Origin: JBHGBM01 sp041946965
Lineage (GTDB): Bacteria > Acidobacteriota > Terriglobia > Bryobacterales > Bryobacteraceae
Direction: 5' to 3'
NCBI GenBank assembly: GCA_041946965.1
Contig: JBHGBM010000058.1
Coordinates: 1 to 36,254, forward strand
Length of the DNA stretch: 36,254 nt
Shown here in pieces: positions 1-8,222 of the stretch. The position numbers were made by a program, and so were the translations under genes. Under the pieces are notes generated by a model. That model did no database searches. It was not told the DNA's origin and worked only from the letters and a program-made list of their open reading frames with translations. The first letter of the stretch is position 1. Each line of letters starts with the position of its first letter.

Positions 1-1
1 C

Positions 2-51
2 CGAACCGGACAATTCACGTGCTAATCGGACCGGACAAATCACATGCTAGC
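2..51. repeat. Two diverged 25-bp direct repeats, possible insertion-sequence end
   Basis: Two copies of a 25-base unit lie head to tail at 2-26 and 27-51, matching at 20 of 25 positions and sharing the core ACCGGACAA. The block ends in GACACA at 52-57. Read on the minus strand the outer edge therefore begins TGT, followed by repeated blocks. Multiple short direct repeats behind a terminal TGT/ACA are typical of IS21-family ends, so this could be the terminus of an element lying mostly outside the window. No transposase sequence is visible, so the element assignment is an inference; the repeat itself is directly seen. Confidence 0.5.
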
Positions 52-179
52 GACACAGGCGGGTTTGGGGTAGTTGCACGCGTCCGAGTGGTCTGTTATA
101 AGCTAACTGATTTCGCATGGCTGGAAAGAAGTCGAAAGCGGCAGGCCGAGCATCTGAAAGAGCAGGGAAGGAGCCCGTC

Positions 180-725
180 ATGTCAGCCAGGGGCAAAGGG
201 ACCGCAACAGGTGGGTCGGGTTCGGCGGCGGTAGCGCAGCCGGTGAAATCACCCGACCAGTTGCACCTGTTCGAATCCGGCATCCGGCTGTTCCGCGAGG
301 GCAACTTCAACGAGGCGCGCGAGATGTTCCGCAAGGCCGGCGCGGGACCCGACCGCGGCATCGCGCACCGCGCCGAACTGCACGCGCGCATGTGCGAACG
401 GCGCTGCGCTCAGCCCGTCCAGGTGCCCGACACGGTGGAAGACCATTACAACTACGCCGTGGCCATGATCAACGCGCGCAATCTGGAACTGGCGCGCAAC
501 CATTTGCGCGCGGCTCTCCAGATCGACCTCAGCGCCGATCACGTCTATTACGCGCTGGCTTTGTGTGAAGCGCTCTCCGGCAACCTGTCTATGGCCTACG
601 AGAGTCTGAAGACCGCCATCGAGTTGCAGCCTCGCAACCGCGTGGCGGCGCGCCAGGATGTCGATTTCGCCCCGTTCGTGCATCAGGCCCCCATCGACCG
701 CCTGCTGGGAACGGACGGAAAGTAA
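180..725 (+). CDS. Tetratricopeptide-repeat (TPR) protein
   Basis: The 181-residue product has a low-complexity Gly/Ala/Ser/Thr N-terminus followed by helical hairpins of TPR character: about residues 27-62 (LFESGIRLFREGNFNEAREM) and a pair at about 90-155 (YNYAVAMINARNLELARNHL, then YYALALCEALSGNLSMAYES). TPRs mediate protein contacts; no enzymatic motif is seen. The start at 180 is chosen because AAGGAG at 168-173 sits six bases upstream. An in-frame ATG at 117 would add a basic 21-residue extension (MAGKKSKAAG...) but has no ribosome-binding site. No signal peptide is visible, so it is probably cytoplasmic. It is followed after 21 bp by the apiosidase-like hydrolase gene, which has its own -10-like element. 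Partner and role are unknown. Confidence 0.75.
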   Translation: MSARGKGTATGGSGSAAVAQPVKSPDQLHLFESGIRLFREGNFNEAREMFRKAGAGPDRGIAHRAELHARMCERRCAQPVQVPDTVEDHYNYAVAMINARNLELARNHLRAALQIDLSADHVYYALALCEALSGNLSMAYESLKTAIELQPRNRVAARQDVDFAPFVHQAPIDRLLGTDGK

Positions 726-734
726 CGCCAGCGG

Positions 735-740
735 TACACT
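735..740 (+). promoter_or_regulatory. Candidate -10 element (TACACT), leaderless type
   Basis: TACACT ends six bases before the ATG at 747, and no Shine-Dalgarno sequence is present. The spacing would put the transcription start at or next to the A of the start codon. No clear -35 was found. The same hexamer precedes the starts at 5800 and 8223. Confidence 0.35.
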
Positions 741-746
741 AACCGC

Positions 747-2309
747 ATGCAGTCCCTCCTGCTGCTGGCGGCGCTCGCGGCCGTGGACCGTTACGGCCAT
801 TTCGAACAATCCTTCACCGCGGCGCGCGATTATGACAACCCGCTGGCCCAGGAGTTTCGTGTGCGGTTCACCGGCCCCGGCGGCGCCGGAGGCGAAGCGC
901 GTGCGTTTTGGGACGGCGGCCGGACGTGGAAGGTGCGTTTCATGCCGGACCGCGCCGGCCCATGGAGCTACCGCGTGGCGTGCGAAGCCGCTTCCGATGC
1001 CGGGCTGTGCGGCCGGTCCGGGTCGTTCCGCGTGAACGGCTACCGCGGCGCCAATCCGCTCTACCGGCACGGACCGCTGCGGCTCTCGAAGAACCGGCGC
1101 TATCTCGAGTACGGCGACGGCACGCCCTGGTTCTGGCTGGCCGATACCGCCTGGAACGGCGCGCTCCTGTCGACCCCGCGGGAGTGGACCCGCTACGTCG
1201 CCCGCCGCGCGGCCCAAAGATTCACCGCCATTCAGTTCGTGACCACGCAGTGGCGCGCGGGACGGCAGGACGAGCGAGGCCAGGCCGCCTTCACCGGGCG
1301 CGAACGGATCGCGGTCAACCCCGCGTTCTACCAGCGGCTCGATACGAAATTCGACGAACTCAACGCGCAGGGTCTGGTCGCGCTCCCGGTGCTGCTGTGG
1401 GCGTTGACCTCAAAGGATAACGAGAGCCCCGGCGCCGCGCTGCCCGAAGACCAGGCCATCCTGCTTTCCCGCTACATGGTGGCCCGCTATGGCGCGCACC
1501 ACGTAGTCTGGATCCTGGGCGGCGACGGCAACTACCGCGGCGAGCGCGCGGCCCGCTGGAAAACCATCGGCCGCGCCGTTTTCGGCGGAGAGCCCCACGC
1601 GCCAGTGACCATGCACCCCGGTGGCATGCAGGACCCCTGGCCGGAGTTCAAAGACGAACCCTGGCTCGACATCCTGATGTACCAGAGCGGCCATGGCGCC
1701 GATGAAAAGAAGTGGCGCTGGAACGCCACCCAGGGGCCTGCCGCCGGGTGGAAGCTGGAGCCGCCGCGGCCCGTCATCGACGGCGAGATCAACTACGAAG
1801 GACATCTCAACTACCAGTTCCGGCAGCGCATCTCCGATTACGACGTGCGGCGCGCGGCGTACTACTCGCTGCTCTCGGCGCCTCCCGCCGGCGTGACCTA
1901 CGGCGCGCACGGCGTATGGCCGTGGCTCCGCGAACGCGGCGTGCCGCTCGACCACCCCCGGACCGGCGAGGGCGAGCCTTGGTTCCAGTCGATCGAGTAT
2001 CCGGGCGCCCGGCAGATGAAAGTGCTGCGCGAGGTCTTCGAATCCCTCGAATGGTGGAAGCTGCGCCCCGATCGCACGCTGCTCGCCGCGGACCCGGATG
2101 ACATCCGCGCTTACGCTATGCCCGCGCGCGCCGACCGCTTCGCGCTGATCTACTTCCCTACCGGTCCCCTGGCCCGGGTCAACACGCAGGGGTTCTCACG
2201 GGCGGTTTGGATCGACCCGCGCACCGGCGCGCGCCACCGCGCCTCCATCGCGCGCGAGATGCGTATGCCCGATGAAGGCGATTGGCTGCTCCTGCTTCAG
2301 AAGCGGTAA
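747..2309 (+). CDS. DUF5060/DUF4038 apiosidase-like glycoside hydrolase
   Basis: This 520-residue protein has the three-part layout of bacterial DUF4038 proteins, the clan that includes GH140 apiosidases. Residues about 14-95 form a DUF5060 beta-sandwich (DRYGHFEQSF ... WKVRFMPDRAGPWSYR). A TIM-barrel-like catalytic region follows at about 110-410 (YGDGTPWFWLADTAWNG, VWILGGDGNYRG, PVIDGEINYEGH). A C-terminal beta-domain starts at about 425 and resembles the domain annotated in Pfam as a putative collagen-binding domain. Acidic residues in the GGDGN and DGEINYEG stretches are candidate catalytic carboxylates. The N-terminus (MQSLLLLAALAA) is short and hydrophobic without a basic n-region, so export is possible but weakly supported. 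The stop overlaps the stop of the convergent receptor gene by 13 bp. By family it should release apiose or a related sugar from pectic side chains; substrate is inferred. Confidence 0.82.
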   Translation: MQSLLLLAALAAVDRYGHFEQSFTAARDYDNPLAQEFRVRFTGPGGAGGEARAFWDGGRTWKVRFMPDRAGPWSYRVACEAASDAGLCGRSGSFRVNGYRGANPLYRHGPLRLSKNRRYLEYGDGTPWFWLADTAWNGALLSTPREWTRYVARRAAQRFTAIQFVTTQWRAGRQDERGQAAFTGRERIAVNPAFYQRLDTKFDELNAQGLVALPVLLWALTSKDNESPGAALPEDQAILLSRYMVARYGAHHVVWILGGDGNYRGERAARWKTIGRAVFGGEPHAPVTMHPGGMQDPWPEFKDEPWLDILMYQSGHGADEKKWRWNATQGPAAGWKLEPPRPVIDGEINYEGHLNYQFRQRISDYDVRRAAYYSLLSAPPAGVTYGAHGVWPWLRERGVPLDHPRTGEGEPWFQSIEYPGARQMKVLREVFESLEWWKLRPDRTLLAADPDDIRAYAMPARADRFALIYFPTGPLARVNTQGFSRAVWIDPRTGARHRASIAREMRMPDEGDWLLLLQKR

Positions 2310-5300
2310 TAGGCGCCGAACTGCACCACGCGCGCCCAATTCAGCGTGCTGGTGATGCGGCCGAAGTTCGCCGAGCTGATGCGCTGATCCCAGACCACGA
2401 ACGTGGGGTGATTGAACGCGTTGGCCGCCTCCATGCGCAGTTCCAGCGAATGGCGCTCCGCAATGCGCGTGGATTTCAGGACGCCGAGGTCCGCCTGGAA
2501 CCCCCAGGGGCCGGAGAACATCCGCCGCTGCAATCCGCCCAACGCGCCGGGGCCGGGATGGAAGAACACCTGGCCGGAGAAAGGCGCCTGCCCGTCCGCC
2601 GCCACCGCGCGGCCGTCGCCGCCGATGGCGGAAGGCGCCACGAAGTACGGCCCGCCGCCGGTCATGCGGAAACTCAGCAGGTCATCAAGCTGCGCTTTGT
2701 TGAGCGTGGTGCTCGCGGTGTTCAGGTCTGACCGCCCGTAACCGGTGCGGTTGAGCGTGCCGCGCGCGGAGAGGATGGAGAACGGCGTTCCCGACTGCCA
2801 CGTCATCATGCCGCTCAACGTCCAGCCGCCCAGCCAGCGGTGCTTGCGCGCCAGCGGCAGGTCCCACACGGCGTTGCCTTTGATCGAGTGTGTGATGTCG
2901 AAATCGGCGCGCGCTCGCTCGATCCCGGGATTGTTGAGGTCCAGGAAGTACTCCAGGCGCGATTGGCTGGTGCCCGCCGAATCGCTCAGCACCTTCGCGA
3001 AGGTGTAATTGGCCTGAAACTCCAGCGCCCCGCGCGAGCGCCTCCGCACTTCGAGTTGCAAGGCGTTGTAGCTGGAGCTGCTGAAGTTTGTAAGCAGGTC
3101 CGCGCCGAGGGTGTGCGGGTTAGGGAAGAAGCTCACGCTCCCCGCCATGCCGTCGATCTGGTACTTGGCCGCAAGCTGTCCCGCTTCGCCGCGCTCGATC
3201 AGCCCGCGGATGGTGCTGTTGGTGAGCCGCCCCCCGCCGGCCAGCCTCGGAAACACCGTGAGCCGCTGGCTGCCGGCGATGTTGGCGTTGTAGGAGGGAT
3301 CGAAGCGGCCGGTGGCGGCGAGAGCCAGCCGGCCGTTGTTCTGTGCGCGGATGAAGTCGTCGAGGAAACCGTTCTCGCGGATCATCACCTGGTTATAGTC
3401 GAACGCGCGCAGCGCGCCCACCGCGTGGTTGCCCACGTAACGCGCCTCGAAAATCGTCCTCTTGAATTCCCGCTGGATGCCGAAAGTCCACTGCTGCACG
3501 TAGGGCGTGCGCAGGTGTGGATCGATGGCGCCCGGCTCGCTCTGCGAATCCAGGTCGTAATTGTCCTGGAACGTGCGCGGCACCTTGTACTGCGGCACGG
3601 GGATCCTGGGCAGCCCGGTGCTGACACGCGCGGTGAGCCCTTCGTCGTAGGCGGAGGCAGTCAGGCCGGCGTTCCAGTCCGTGATGACGATGGGCGCGAG
3701 CACGGTCTGGTCGTTCACGTAACTGATGCTGTAGCCGGCGCGCAGGGCGGTCCGGCCATTGCCGGCAACGTCCCAGGCCAGCCCCACGTTGGGCGCGAAG
3801 TTGTTTCGGTCGCGGCCATACCAGGGCCGCCCGGCCGAAGCTCCCGCGAAGTCCAGCGTGGCATTCGAGAGCAGCGCGGAAACGGGATTGCCGCCCAGGC
3901 GTGGCAGTAGTGCGAGGGAGTCGCGCTCATCCACCACGCCGTAAAGGGCGTAGCGCAGCCCGAGCGAGAACGTCAGGTGCGGGCGCAGCTTCCAGTTGTC
4001 CTGGGCGTAGAGCGCATACTCGTCGAGCGAATAGTTGCGCAGCATGGGCGCGCCGGGCACGAACCCCGACGTGCGGCTGGTGATGTTGAAAGTCTGCCAG
4101 TAGCCGGTGACGTATCCCGCCAGAGTCGCCAATAGATCGTTGGCGTTGGAGAGGTCCAGGCTGCGGATGCCGGGCAGCGTATCGATGCCTTCGTTGCCGA
4201 AGCCGATGCCGATGTAATAGGTCGGGGTGATGTCGGTATCGTCGTACCACGGCGCCGTCACACGCTGCGCCTGGAAGCCGAACTGCACATTGTGGCGGCC
4301 GCGGATCCAGGCGGCGTTGTCGGCCAGGCTGTAGGTGTTGGTATCGCGTCCCTGCCGCCGCGAAGTGTTCACGGGGTTGCTGTACACCATGCCCTCGAGG
4401 ATGTAAGGGCCGAACTGCTCGGTGGTGGGGAAGTCGCCGAGCGTCCGGTTGAAGCCGCCGCGCAGCTCGTTGGTCAGGCTCGCCGAGGGCGTCCACCGCC
4501 AGGCGGCGGAGAACAGCGTGGCGCGGTTCAGGTTGCTTACCTTGGGCACGGGCGAAAAATCGTTGTCGTAATCCGGGCGGTCGCTGTTATCCCGGTTCCA
4601 CATCCAGGTGCCGGCAAAGACGTGGCGCGGCGAAAGGTTGAAATCCAGCTTGCCGAGGAGGTTGTCGCGTGTGCGGTTGTCGCGCTTGAGGAAGCGGTAG
4701 CCCGCGGTATTGCGGCCGTCGCCCACGTCGGTGTTGTTGATCGTCTCCGGCACGAGGGCGAGAAGTTTTTGCATGACGGGATCGGCGCTCACCCCCGCGG
4801 TCTTCAGCAGGTCCGCCTCGCGCTCCACGCCGCGGTTATCGAGATAGCGGAAGAGCCCCTGGCGGGCATTCGCCGTGAGCACGGTGCGGTTCACCGAGGT
4901 TTGCTGGTGCTGCCGGTAGCCTTCGTAGTTCCCATAGAAGAAGAGCCGGTCCCGGATGACCGGGCCGCCCAGCGAAAACCCCGCCTGGTTCTGGTTCAGC
5001 AACGGCCGCTTCACCCCGGAACGGTTGTTGAACCACTGATTGGCCGCCGCGGCGCTGTTCCGGTTGTACCAGTAGGCGGAGCCGTGCAACGCGTTGGTGC
5101 CCGAAGGCGTCGAATAGCTGATCTGCGCCGAGCCGCCGCCGAAAGAAGCGTGCGCGTTCGATGTGGAGACGGTGAACTCCCCCACCTGGTCGATGAGCAG
5201 CATGTTGGGGACGTAATCGAGCGCGTTGTCGCGAATGAAATTGTCCTGCACGTTGATGCCATCCACCGTGACGTTGGCGAAAGACGCGCGCTGGCCGTTG

Positions 5301-5800
5301 ATGGTGGTGTCGAGCACGCCGTTGCTGGTGACGCCCGCCTGCGTCTGCACCAGCCGGAGCGGGTCGCGATCCAGCACCGGAAGCCGCCGCACCTGCGCGT
5401 TGGTCACCGTGGTGGAGACCTCGGCATTGGAGACCTGCACGTTCTCGGGCTCGCCGCGCACTTCCACCGATTGCGCGACGGCGGGCAACTCCAGCCGGAT
5501 CGCCGCCAGCGCGGTCTCGCGCGCCGGGTCCACCTTGAGCCCGCGCACGGCGTAGGGGACGAAGCCGGCCTTCTCCACGGTGAGATCGTAGGTTTCGGGC
5601 CGCACGCCGGTGAGCGCAAACAGGCCCTCGCCGGTGGTCTTGGTCTCCAACGCGGCCCGGGCGCCGCCCGCCAGAACCAGCCGCACGGCCGCATCCGGGA
5701 CCGCCGCGCCGCTCGCATCCACTACTGTGCCGCTCACGCGGCCCGTCACCTGGGCCGCCAGCGGGACACAAAGGCCCGCCAGCAGGAAAAGATTTCGCAT
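2297..5800 (-). CDS. Oar-like TonB-dependent outer-membrane receptor
   Basis: The 1167-residue protein starts with a Sec signal peptide (MRNLFLLAGLCVPLAAQ). Next comes a carboxypeptidase-regulatory-like domain at about 20-100 (VSGTVVDASGAAVPDAAV ... EKAGFVPYAV), then a plug-like region at about 110-255 (VTVDGINVQDNF, GGSAQISYSTPSGTN) and a long beta-barrel. It ends in YYRF; a C-terminal Phe is the usual BAM signal of outer-membrane barrels. Such SusC/Oar-like receptors are highly expanded in Solibacter-type Acidobacteria and are presumed to bind or import large substrates; the ligand is unknown. The start lies 7 bp after the rlmN stop and has a TACACT element 9 nt upstream, so it may have its own promoter as well as rlmN read-through. 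Its 3' end overlaps the convergent hydrolase gene by 13 bp. Confidence 0.9.
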   Translation of the reverse strand: MRNLFLLAGLCVPLAAQVTGRVSGTVVDASGAAVPDAAVRLVLAGGARAALETKTTGEGLFALTGVRPETYDLTVEKAGFVPYAVRGLKVDPARETALAAIRLELPAVAQSVEVRGEPENVQVSNAEVSTTVTNAQVRRLPVLDRDPLRLVQTQAGVTSNGVLDTTINGQRASFANVTVDGINVQDNFIRDNALDYVPNMLLIDQVGEFTVSTSNAHASFGGGSAQISYSTPSGTNALHGSAYWYNRNSAAAANQWFNNRSGVKRPLLNQNQAGFSLGGPVIRDRLFFYGNYEGYRQHQQTSVNRTVLTANARQGLFRYLDNRGVEREADLLKTAGVSADPVMQKLLALVPETINNTDVGDGRNTAGYRFLKRDNRTRDNLLGKLDFNLSPRHVFAGTWMWNRDNSDRPDYDNDFSPVPKVSNLNRATLFSAAWRWTPSASLTNELRGGFNRTLGDFPTTEQFGPYILEGMVYSNPVNTSRRQGRDTNTYSLADNAAWIRGRHNVQFGFQAQRVTAPWYDDTDITPTYYIGIGFGNEGIDTLPGIRSLDLSNANDLLATLAGYVTGYWQTFNITSRTSGFVPGAPMLRNYSLDEYALYAQDNWKLRPHLTFSLGLRYALYGVVDERDSLALLPRLGGNPVSALLSNATLDFAGASAGRPWYGRDRNNFAPNVGLAWDVAGNGRTALRAGYSISYVNDQTVLAPIVITDWNAGLTASAYDEGLTARVSTGLPRIPVPQYKVPRTFQDNYDLDSQSEPGAIDPHLRTPYVQQWTFGIQREFKRTIFEARYVGNHAVGALRAFDYNQVMIRENGFLDDFIRAQNNGRLALAATGRFDPSYNANIAGSQRLTVFPRLAGGGRLTNSTIRGLIERGEAGQLAAKYQIDGMAGSVSFFPNPHTLGADLLTNFSSSSYNALQLEVRRRSRGALEFQANYTFAKVLSDSAGTSQSRLEYFLDLNNPGIERARADFDITHSIKGNAVWDLPLARKHRWLGGWTLSGMMTWQSGTPFSILSARGTLNRTGYGRSDLNTASTTLNKAQLDDLLSFRMTGGGPYFVAPSAIGGDGRAVAADGQAPFSGQVFFHPGPGALGGLQRRMFSGPWGFQADLGVLKSTRIAERHSLELRMEAANAFNHPTFVVWDQRISSANFGRITSTLNWARVVQFGAYYRF

Positions 5801-5807
5801 GTACGAA

Positions 5808-6842
5808 TTAGTGTAAACCCGGTCGACCCGGGTTTTGCACGTTGCGCTTCAACTGGCCGCAGGCGGCGAAGATGTCCAGCCCGCGCGGCTTGCGAAGGAA
5901 GCACGGCAGCGAGCGGCGCACGATCTGCTGAAACGCCGCCACGCGCTGCGGTTCCGGCTTCTCGTAGGGGATTTCCGGCCCCGGGTTCAGCGCGATCAGG
6001 TTGACCTTCGCGTTCAGGTCCGCCAGCAGCCGCACCACGCGCCGCGCATCGGCGTCGCTGTCGTTCACGCCTTTGAGCAGCACGTACTCGAACGTCAGTT
6101 TCTCCCAAGGACGCAGCGGGTAGGCGCGGCACGCTTCCAGCAGATCGCTGAGAGGATACTTGCGCGTGACCGGCATCAGCTCGCGCCGCGTCTCTTCCGT
6201 GGAAGCGTTGAGCGAAACCGCGAGCTTCGGCCGGACCGGCTCGCGGCCCAACTCCGCGATCTTCGGCACGATGCCCGCGGTCGAAACCGTGAGGCGCCGC
6301 GGCGAAAGCCCCATGCCTTGCCGGTCCAGCAGGATGCGGGTGGCCTTGAGCACGTTCGGCAGGTTCAGCAGCGGCTCGCCCTGTCCCATCATGACGATAT
6401 TGAGGCGCGCGGCGTCGTGCGGCACGGCCAGCACCTGGCCCAGGATCTCTCCGGCCGTCAGGTTGCGCTCCAGGCCGAGCAGCGCCGTCATGCAGAAGCG
6501 GCAGCCCACCGCGCACCCCACCTGGCTCGAAATGCAGAGCGTGTCGCGTCCCTCTTCCGGCATGCTGACGGTCTCCACCGTGCGTCCGTCGGCAAGTTTC
6601 AGGAGGTAGCGGCGGGCGCCGTCCACGGATTCGTACTGTTGCGCGATGCGCGGCAGCCCGATGGTGTGGCCCGCGGCGAGCCGCTCCCGCAACCGGGCCG
6701 GAAGCGCGGTGATGGCCGCGAGGTCGCTTGCGTGCGCCTGATAAATCGCCTGGTAAACCTGTCTGGCGCGATACGCCGGCTGGTCCGGCCCCAGGATCTC
6801 CCTCAGCTCGCTAAGTTCCTTTCCTACAAGAGCTTCGGGCAT
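5808..6842 (-). CDS. rlmN: 23S rRNA (adenine2503-C2)-methyltransferase RlmN
   Basis: RlmN is a radical-SAM enzyme that methylates C2 of A2503 in 23S rRNA (and A37 of some tRNAs in E. coli). The 344-residue product has the radical-SAM cluster motif CxxxCxxC at C110, C114 and C117. It also has both cysteines of the ping-pong mechanism: C103 in LCISSQVGC and C328 in AACGQL. Conserved MGQGEPLLN and LAVSLNAS segments are present. All residues needed for activity appear intact; the length is slightly shorter than E. coli (384). The gene is divergent from the M16 peptidase, with a 73-bp shared upstream region that holds a TAGAAT element 8 nt before this start. The receptor gene follows 7 bp downstream. 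Confidence 0.96.
   Translation of the reverse strand: MPEALVGKELSELREILGPDQPAYRARQVYQAIYQAHASDLAAITALPARLRERLAAGHTIGLPRIAQQYESVDGARRYLLKLADGRTVETVSMPEEGRDTLCISSQVGCAVGCRFCMTALLGLERNLTAGEILGQVLAVPHDAARLNIVMMGQGEPLLNLPNVLKATRILLDRQGMGLSPRRLTVSTAGIVPKIAELGREPVRPKLAVSLNASTEETRRELMPVTRKYPLSDLLEACRAYPLRPWEKLTFEYVLLKGVNDSDADARRVVRLLADLNAKVNLIALNPGPEIPYEKPEPQRVAAFQQIVRRSLPCFLRKPRGLDIFAACGQLKRNVQNPGRPGLH
5810..5815 (-). promoter_or_regulatory. Candidate -10 element (TACACT) of the receptor gene
   Basis: On the minus strand TACACT lies nine bases before the ATG at 5800, overlapping the rlmN stop codon. No Shine-Dalgarno sequence is present, so a near-leaderless transcript internal to the rlmN unit is suggested. 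Confidence 0.3.
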
Positions 6843-6850
6843 TCAGTGCC

Positions 6851-6856
6851 ATTCTA
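6851..6856 (-). promoter_or_regulatory. Candidate -10 element (TAGAAT) of rlmN
   Basis: Read on the minus strand, TAGAAT matches the TATAAT consensus at five of six positions and ends eight bases before the rlmN ATG. No Shine-Dalgarno sequence lies between, so a leaderless or nearly leaderless mRNA is predicted. Confidence 0.42.
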
Positions 6857-6878
6857 ACAAGGGCCTCCGGATGGCGCA

Positions 6879-6887
6879 TGTTAAAAT
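6879..6887 (+). promoter_or_regulatory. Candidate extended -10 promoter of the M16 peptidase gene
   Basis: TGTTAAAAT is an extended -10 (TGn followed by TAAAAT, five of six matches to TATAAT). It lies 28 bp upstream of the ATG at 6916 in the divergent region shared with rlmN. No good -35 is seen, as is common for extended -10 promoters. Confidence 0.4.
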
Positions 6888-6915
6888 ACTTTCAGGCCCA
6901 CCTTAGCTAGAGGAG

Positions 6916-8202
6916 ATGAGAGTTTCCCCTTCAGCAGTGCGCGATATCGAGATGACGCGGCTTGAAAACGGGGTTCGGGTGATCACCGAAACCATGCCCC
7001 ACGTCCGCTCCGTCTCGGTTGGGGTTTGGGTCGGCACGGGCTCCCGCCGCGAGACGCCGGAGCAGAACGGCATTTCGCACTTCATCGAGCACATGCTGTT
7101 CAAGGGGACGACACATCGCTCGGCCGAGGAGATCGCTCGTTCGGTGGATTCCATCGGCGGCAACCTGGACGCCTTCACCGCCAAGGAACTGGTCTGCTTC
7201 AATACCAAGGTGCTGGATCAGCACCTCTCGCTGGCTTTCGACGTGCTCGCCGACATGGTTCTGCACCCGCTGTTCCGCTCCGAAGATATCGAGAAGGAAA
7301 AGGGCGTCATTCTGGAGGAGATCAAGATGGAGGCGGACAGCCCGGATTACCTGGTCCATGAGATCTTCTCCTCCAACTTCTGGAAGGACCATCCCCTGGG
7401 CAAGCCGATCCTGGGGACTCGCGAGACGGTGAAGCGCTTCGATCACGCCATGATCGACGCGTATTACCGGACGGTGTACGCGCCGGCCAACCTCATTGTC
7501 ACCGCCGCCGGCCACCTCACCCACGAGCGCATGGTGGAACTGGTGGGGCAATATTTCAAGGACCTGCCGCCGAACGGCACGCCTCCCAACGACGCGGCCC
7601 CCAGCACCCACGCGCGCATCGCCATGCGCAACAAGAAGTCGCTCGAGCAGCTCCACCTGTGCCTGGGAGTGCCCTCCTACCCGCTGCCGCACGACGGGCG
7701 CTTCACCTGCTACGTTCTGAACACGCTGCTCGGCGGCGGCATGAGTTCGCGCCTCTTCCAGAACATCCGCGAGCGGCAGGGTCTGGCCTACGCAGTCTTC
7801 TCCGAGCTGAGCCCTTACCGCGATACCGGCTGCCTCTCGATCTACGCGGGCACCTCGCTCGAATCCGCGCGCAAGGTGGTGGCCTCCATCATGAAGGAGT
7901 TCCACCAGCTCAAGCAGGAGCGCGTCAGCGACGAGGAACTGCGCCGCGCCAAGGACCACCTTAAGGGCTCCCTGATGCTCGGCCTCGAATCGACCTCCAG
8001 CCGCATGTCGAACCTCGCGCGCCAGGAGATGTACTTCGGCCGCTTCTTCAGCCTCGACGAGCTGGTGGAGAGCATCGAAACGGTCACCGCGGACGACGTG
8101 CAGCTCCTGGCCCAGACCTTCTTCGACGCGCGCCAGATCGCGCTCACCCTGCTGGGCAACCTGGAAGGGCTCAAAATCGGCCGCGAAGACCTGGTGTGCT
8201 GA
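6916..8202 (+). CDS. M16-family zinc metallopeptidase (processing-peptidase type)
   Basis: A 428-residue single-unit M16 (pitrilysin clan) peptidase resembling mitochondrial processing peptidase beta and bacterial one-copy homologues. The inverted zinc motif HxxEH is at H55-F-I-E58-H59 (ISHFIEHMLFKGT). The third zinc ligand is expected in ILEEIKME, at E134 or E135. The C-terminal half carries the usual LGGGMSSRLFQNIRE segment at about 275-290. No signal peptide is seen, so it is probably cytoplasmic; such enzymes cleave small peptides or presequence-like segments. The start is uncertain: AGGAG at 6911-6915 directly abuts the ATG at 6916, leaving no spacer, and ATG 6952 (MTRLENGVRV) is a reasonable alternative. 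It opens the long co-directional gene series that runs to 23656. Confidence 0.93.
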   Translation: MRVSPSAVRDIEMTRLENGVRVITETMPHVRSVSVGVWVGTGSRRETPEQNGISHFIEHMLFKGTTHRSAEEIARSVDSIGGNLDAFTAKELVCFNTKVLDQHLSLAFDVLADMVLHPLFRSEDIEKEKGVILEEIKMEADSPDYLVHEIFSSNFWKDHPLGKPILGTRETVKRFDHAMIDAYYRTVYAPANLIVTAAGHLTHERMVELVGQYFKDLPPNGTPPNDAAPSTHARIAMRNKKSLEQLHLCLGVPSYPLPHDGRFTCYVLNTLLGGGMSSRLFQNIRERQGLAYAVFSELSPYRDTGCLSIYAGTSLESARKVVASIMKEFHQLKQERVSDEELRRAKDHLKGSLMLGLESTSSRMSNLARQEMYFGRFFSLDELVESIETVTADDVQLLAQTFFDARQIALTLLGNLEGLKIGREDLVC

Positions 8203-8205
8203 TAG

Positions 8206-8211
8206 TACACT
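8206..8211 (+). promoter_or_regulatory. Candidate -10 element (TACACT) of the TPM gene
   Basis: TACACT overlaps the end of the M16 peptidase gene region and ends eleven bases before the ATG at 8223. It is identical to the hexamers before the starts at 747 and 5800. Confidence 0.3.
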
Positions 8212-8222
8212 GAGGTTTCACC

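Noticed and set aside
117..179. ATG 117 as the start of the TPR gene
   Set aside because: It has no Shine-Dalgarno sequence, while ATG 180 has AAGGAG at ideal spacing. It cannot be fully excluded.
4292..6004. A 570-codon plus-strand open frame antisense to the first receptor and rlmN
   Set aside because: There is no recognisable domain and the composition is typical of a shadow frame in GC-rich DNA.
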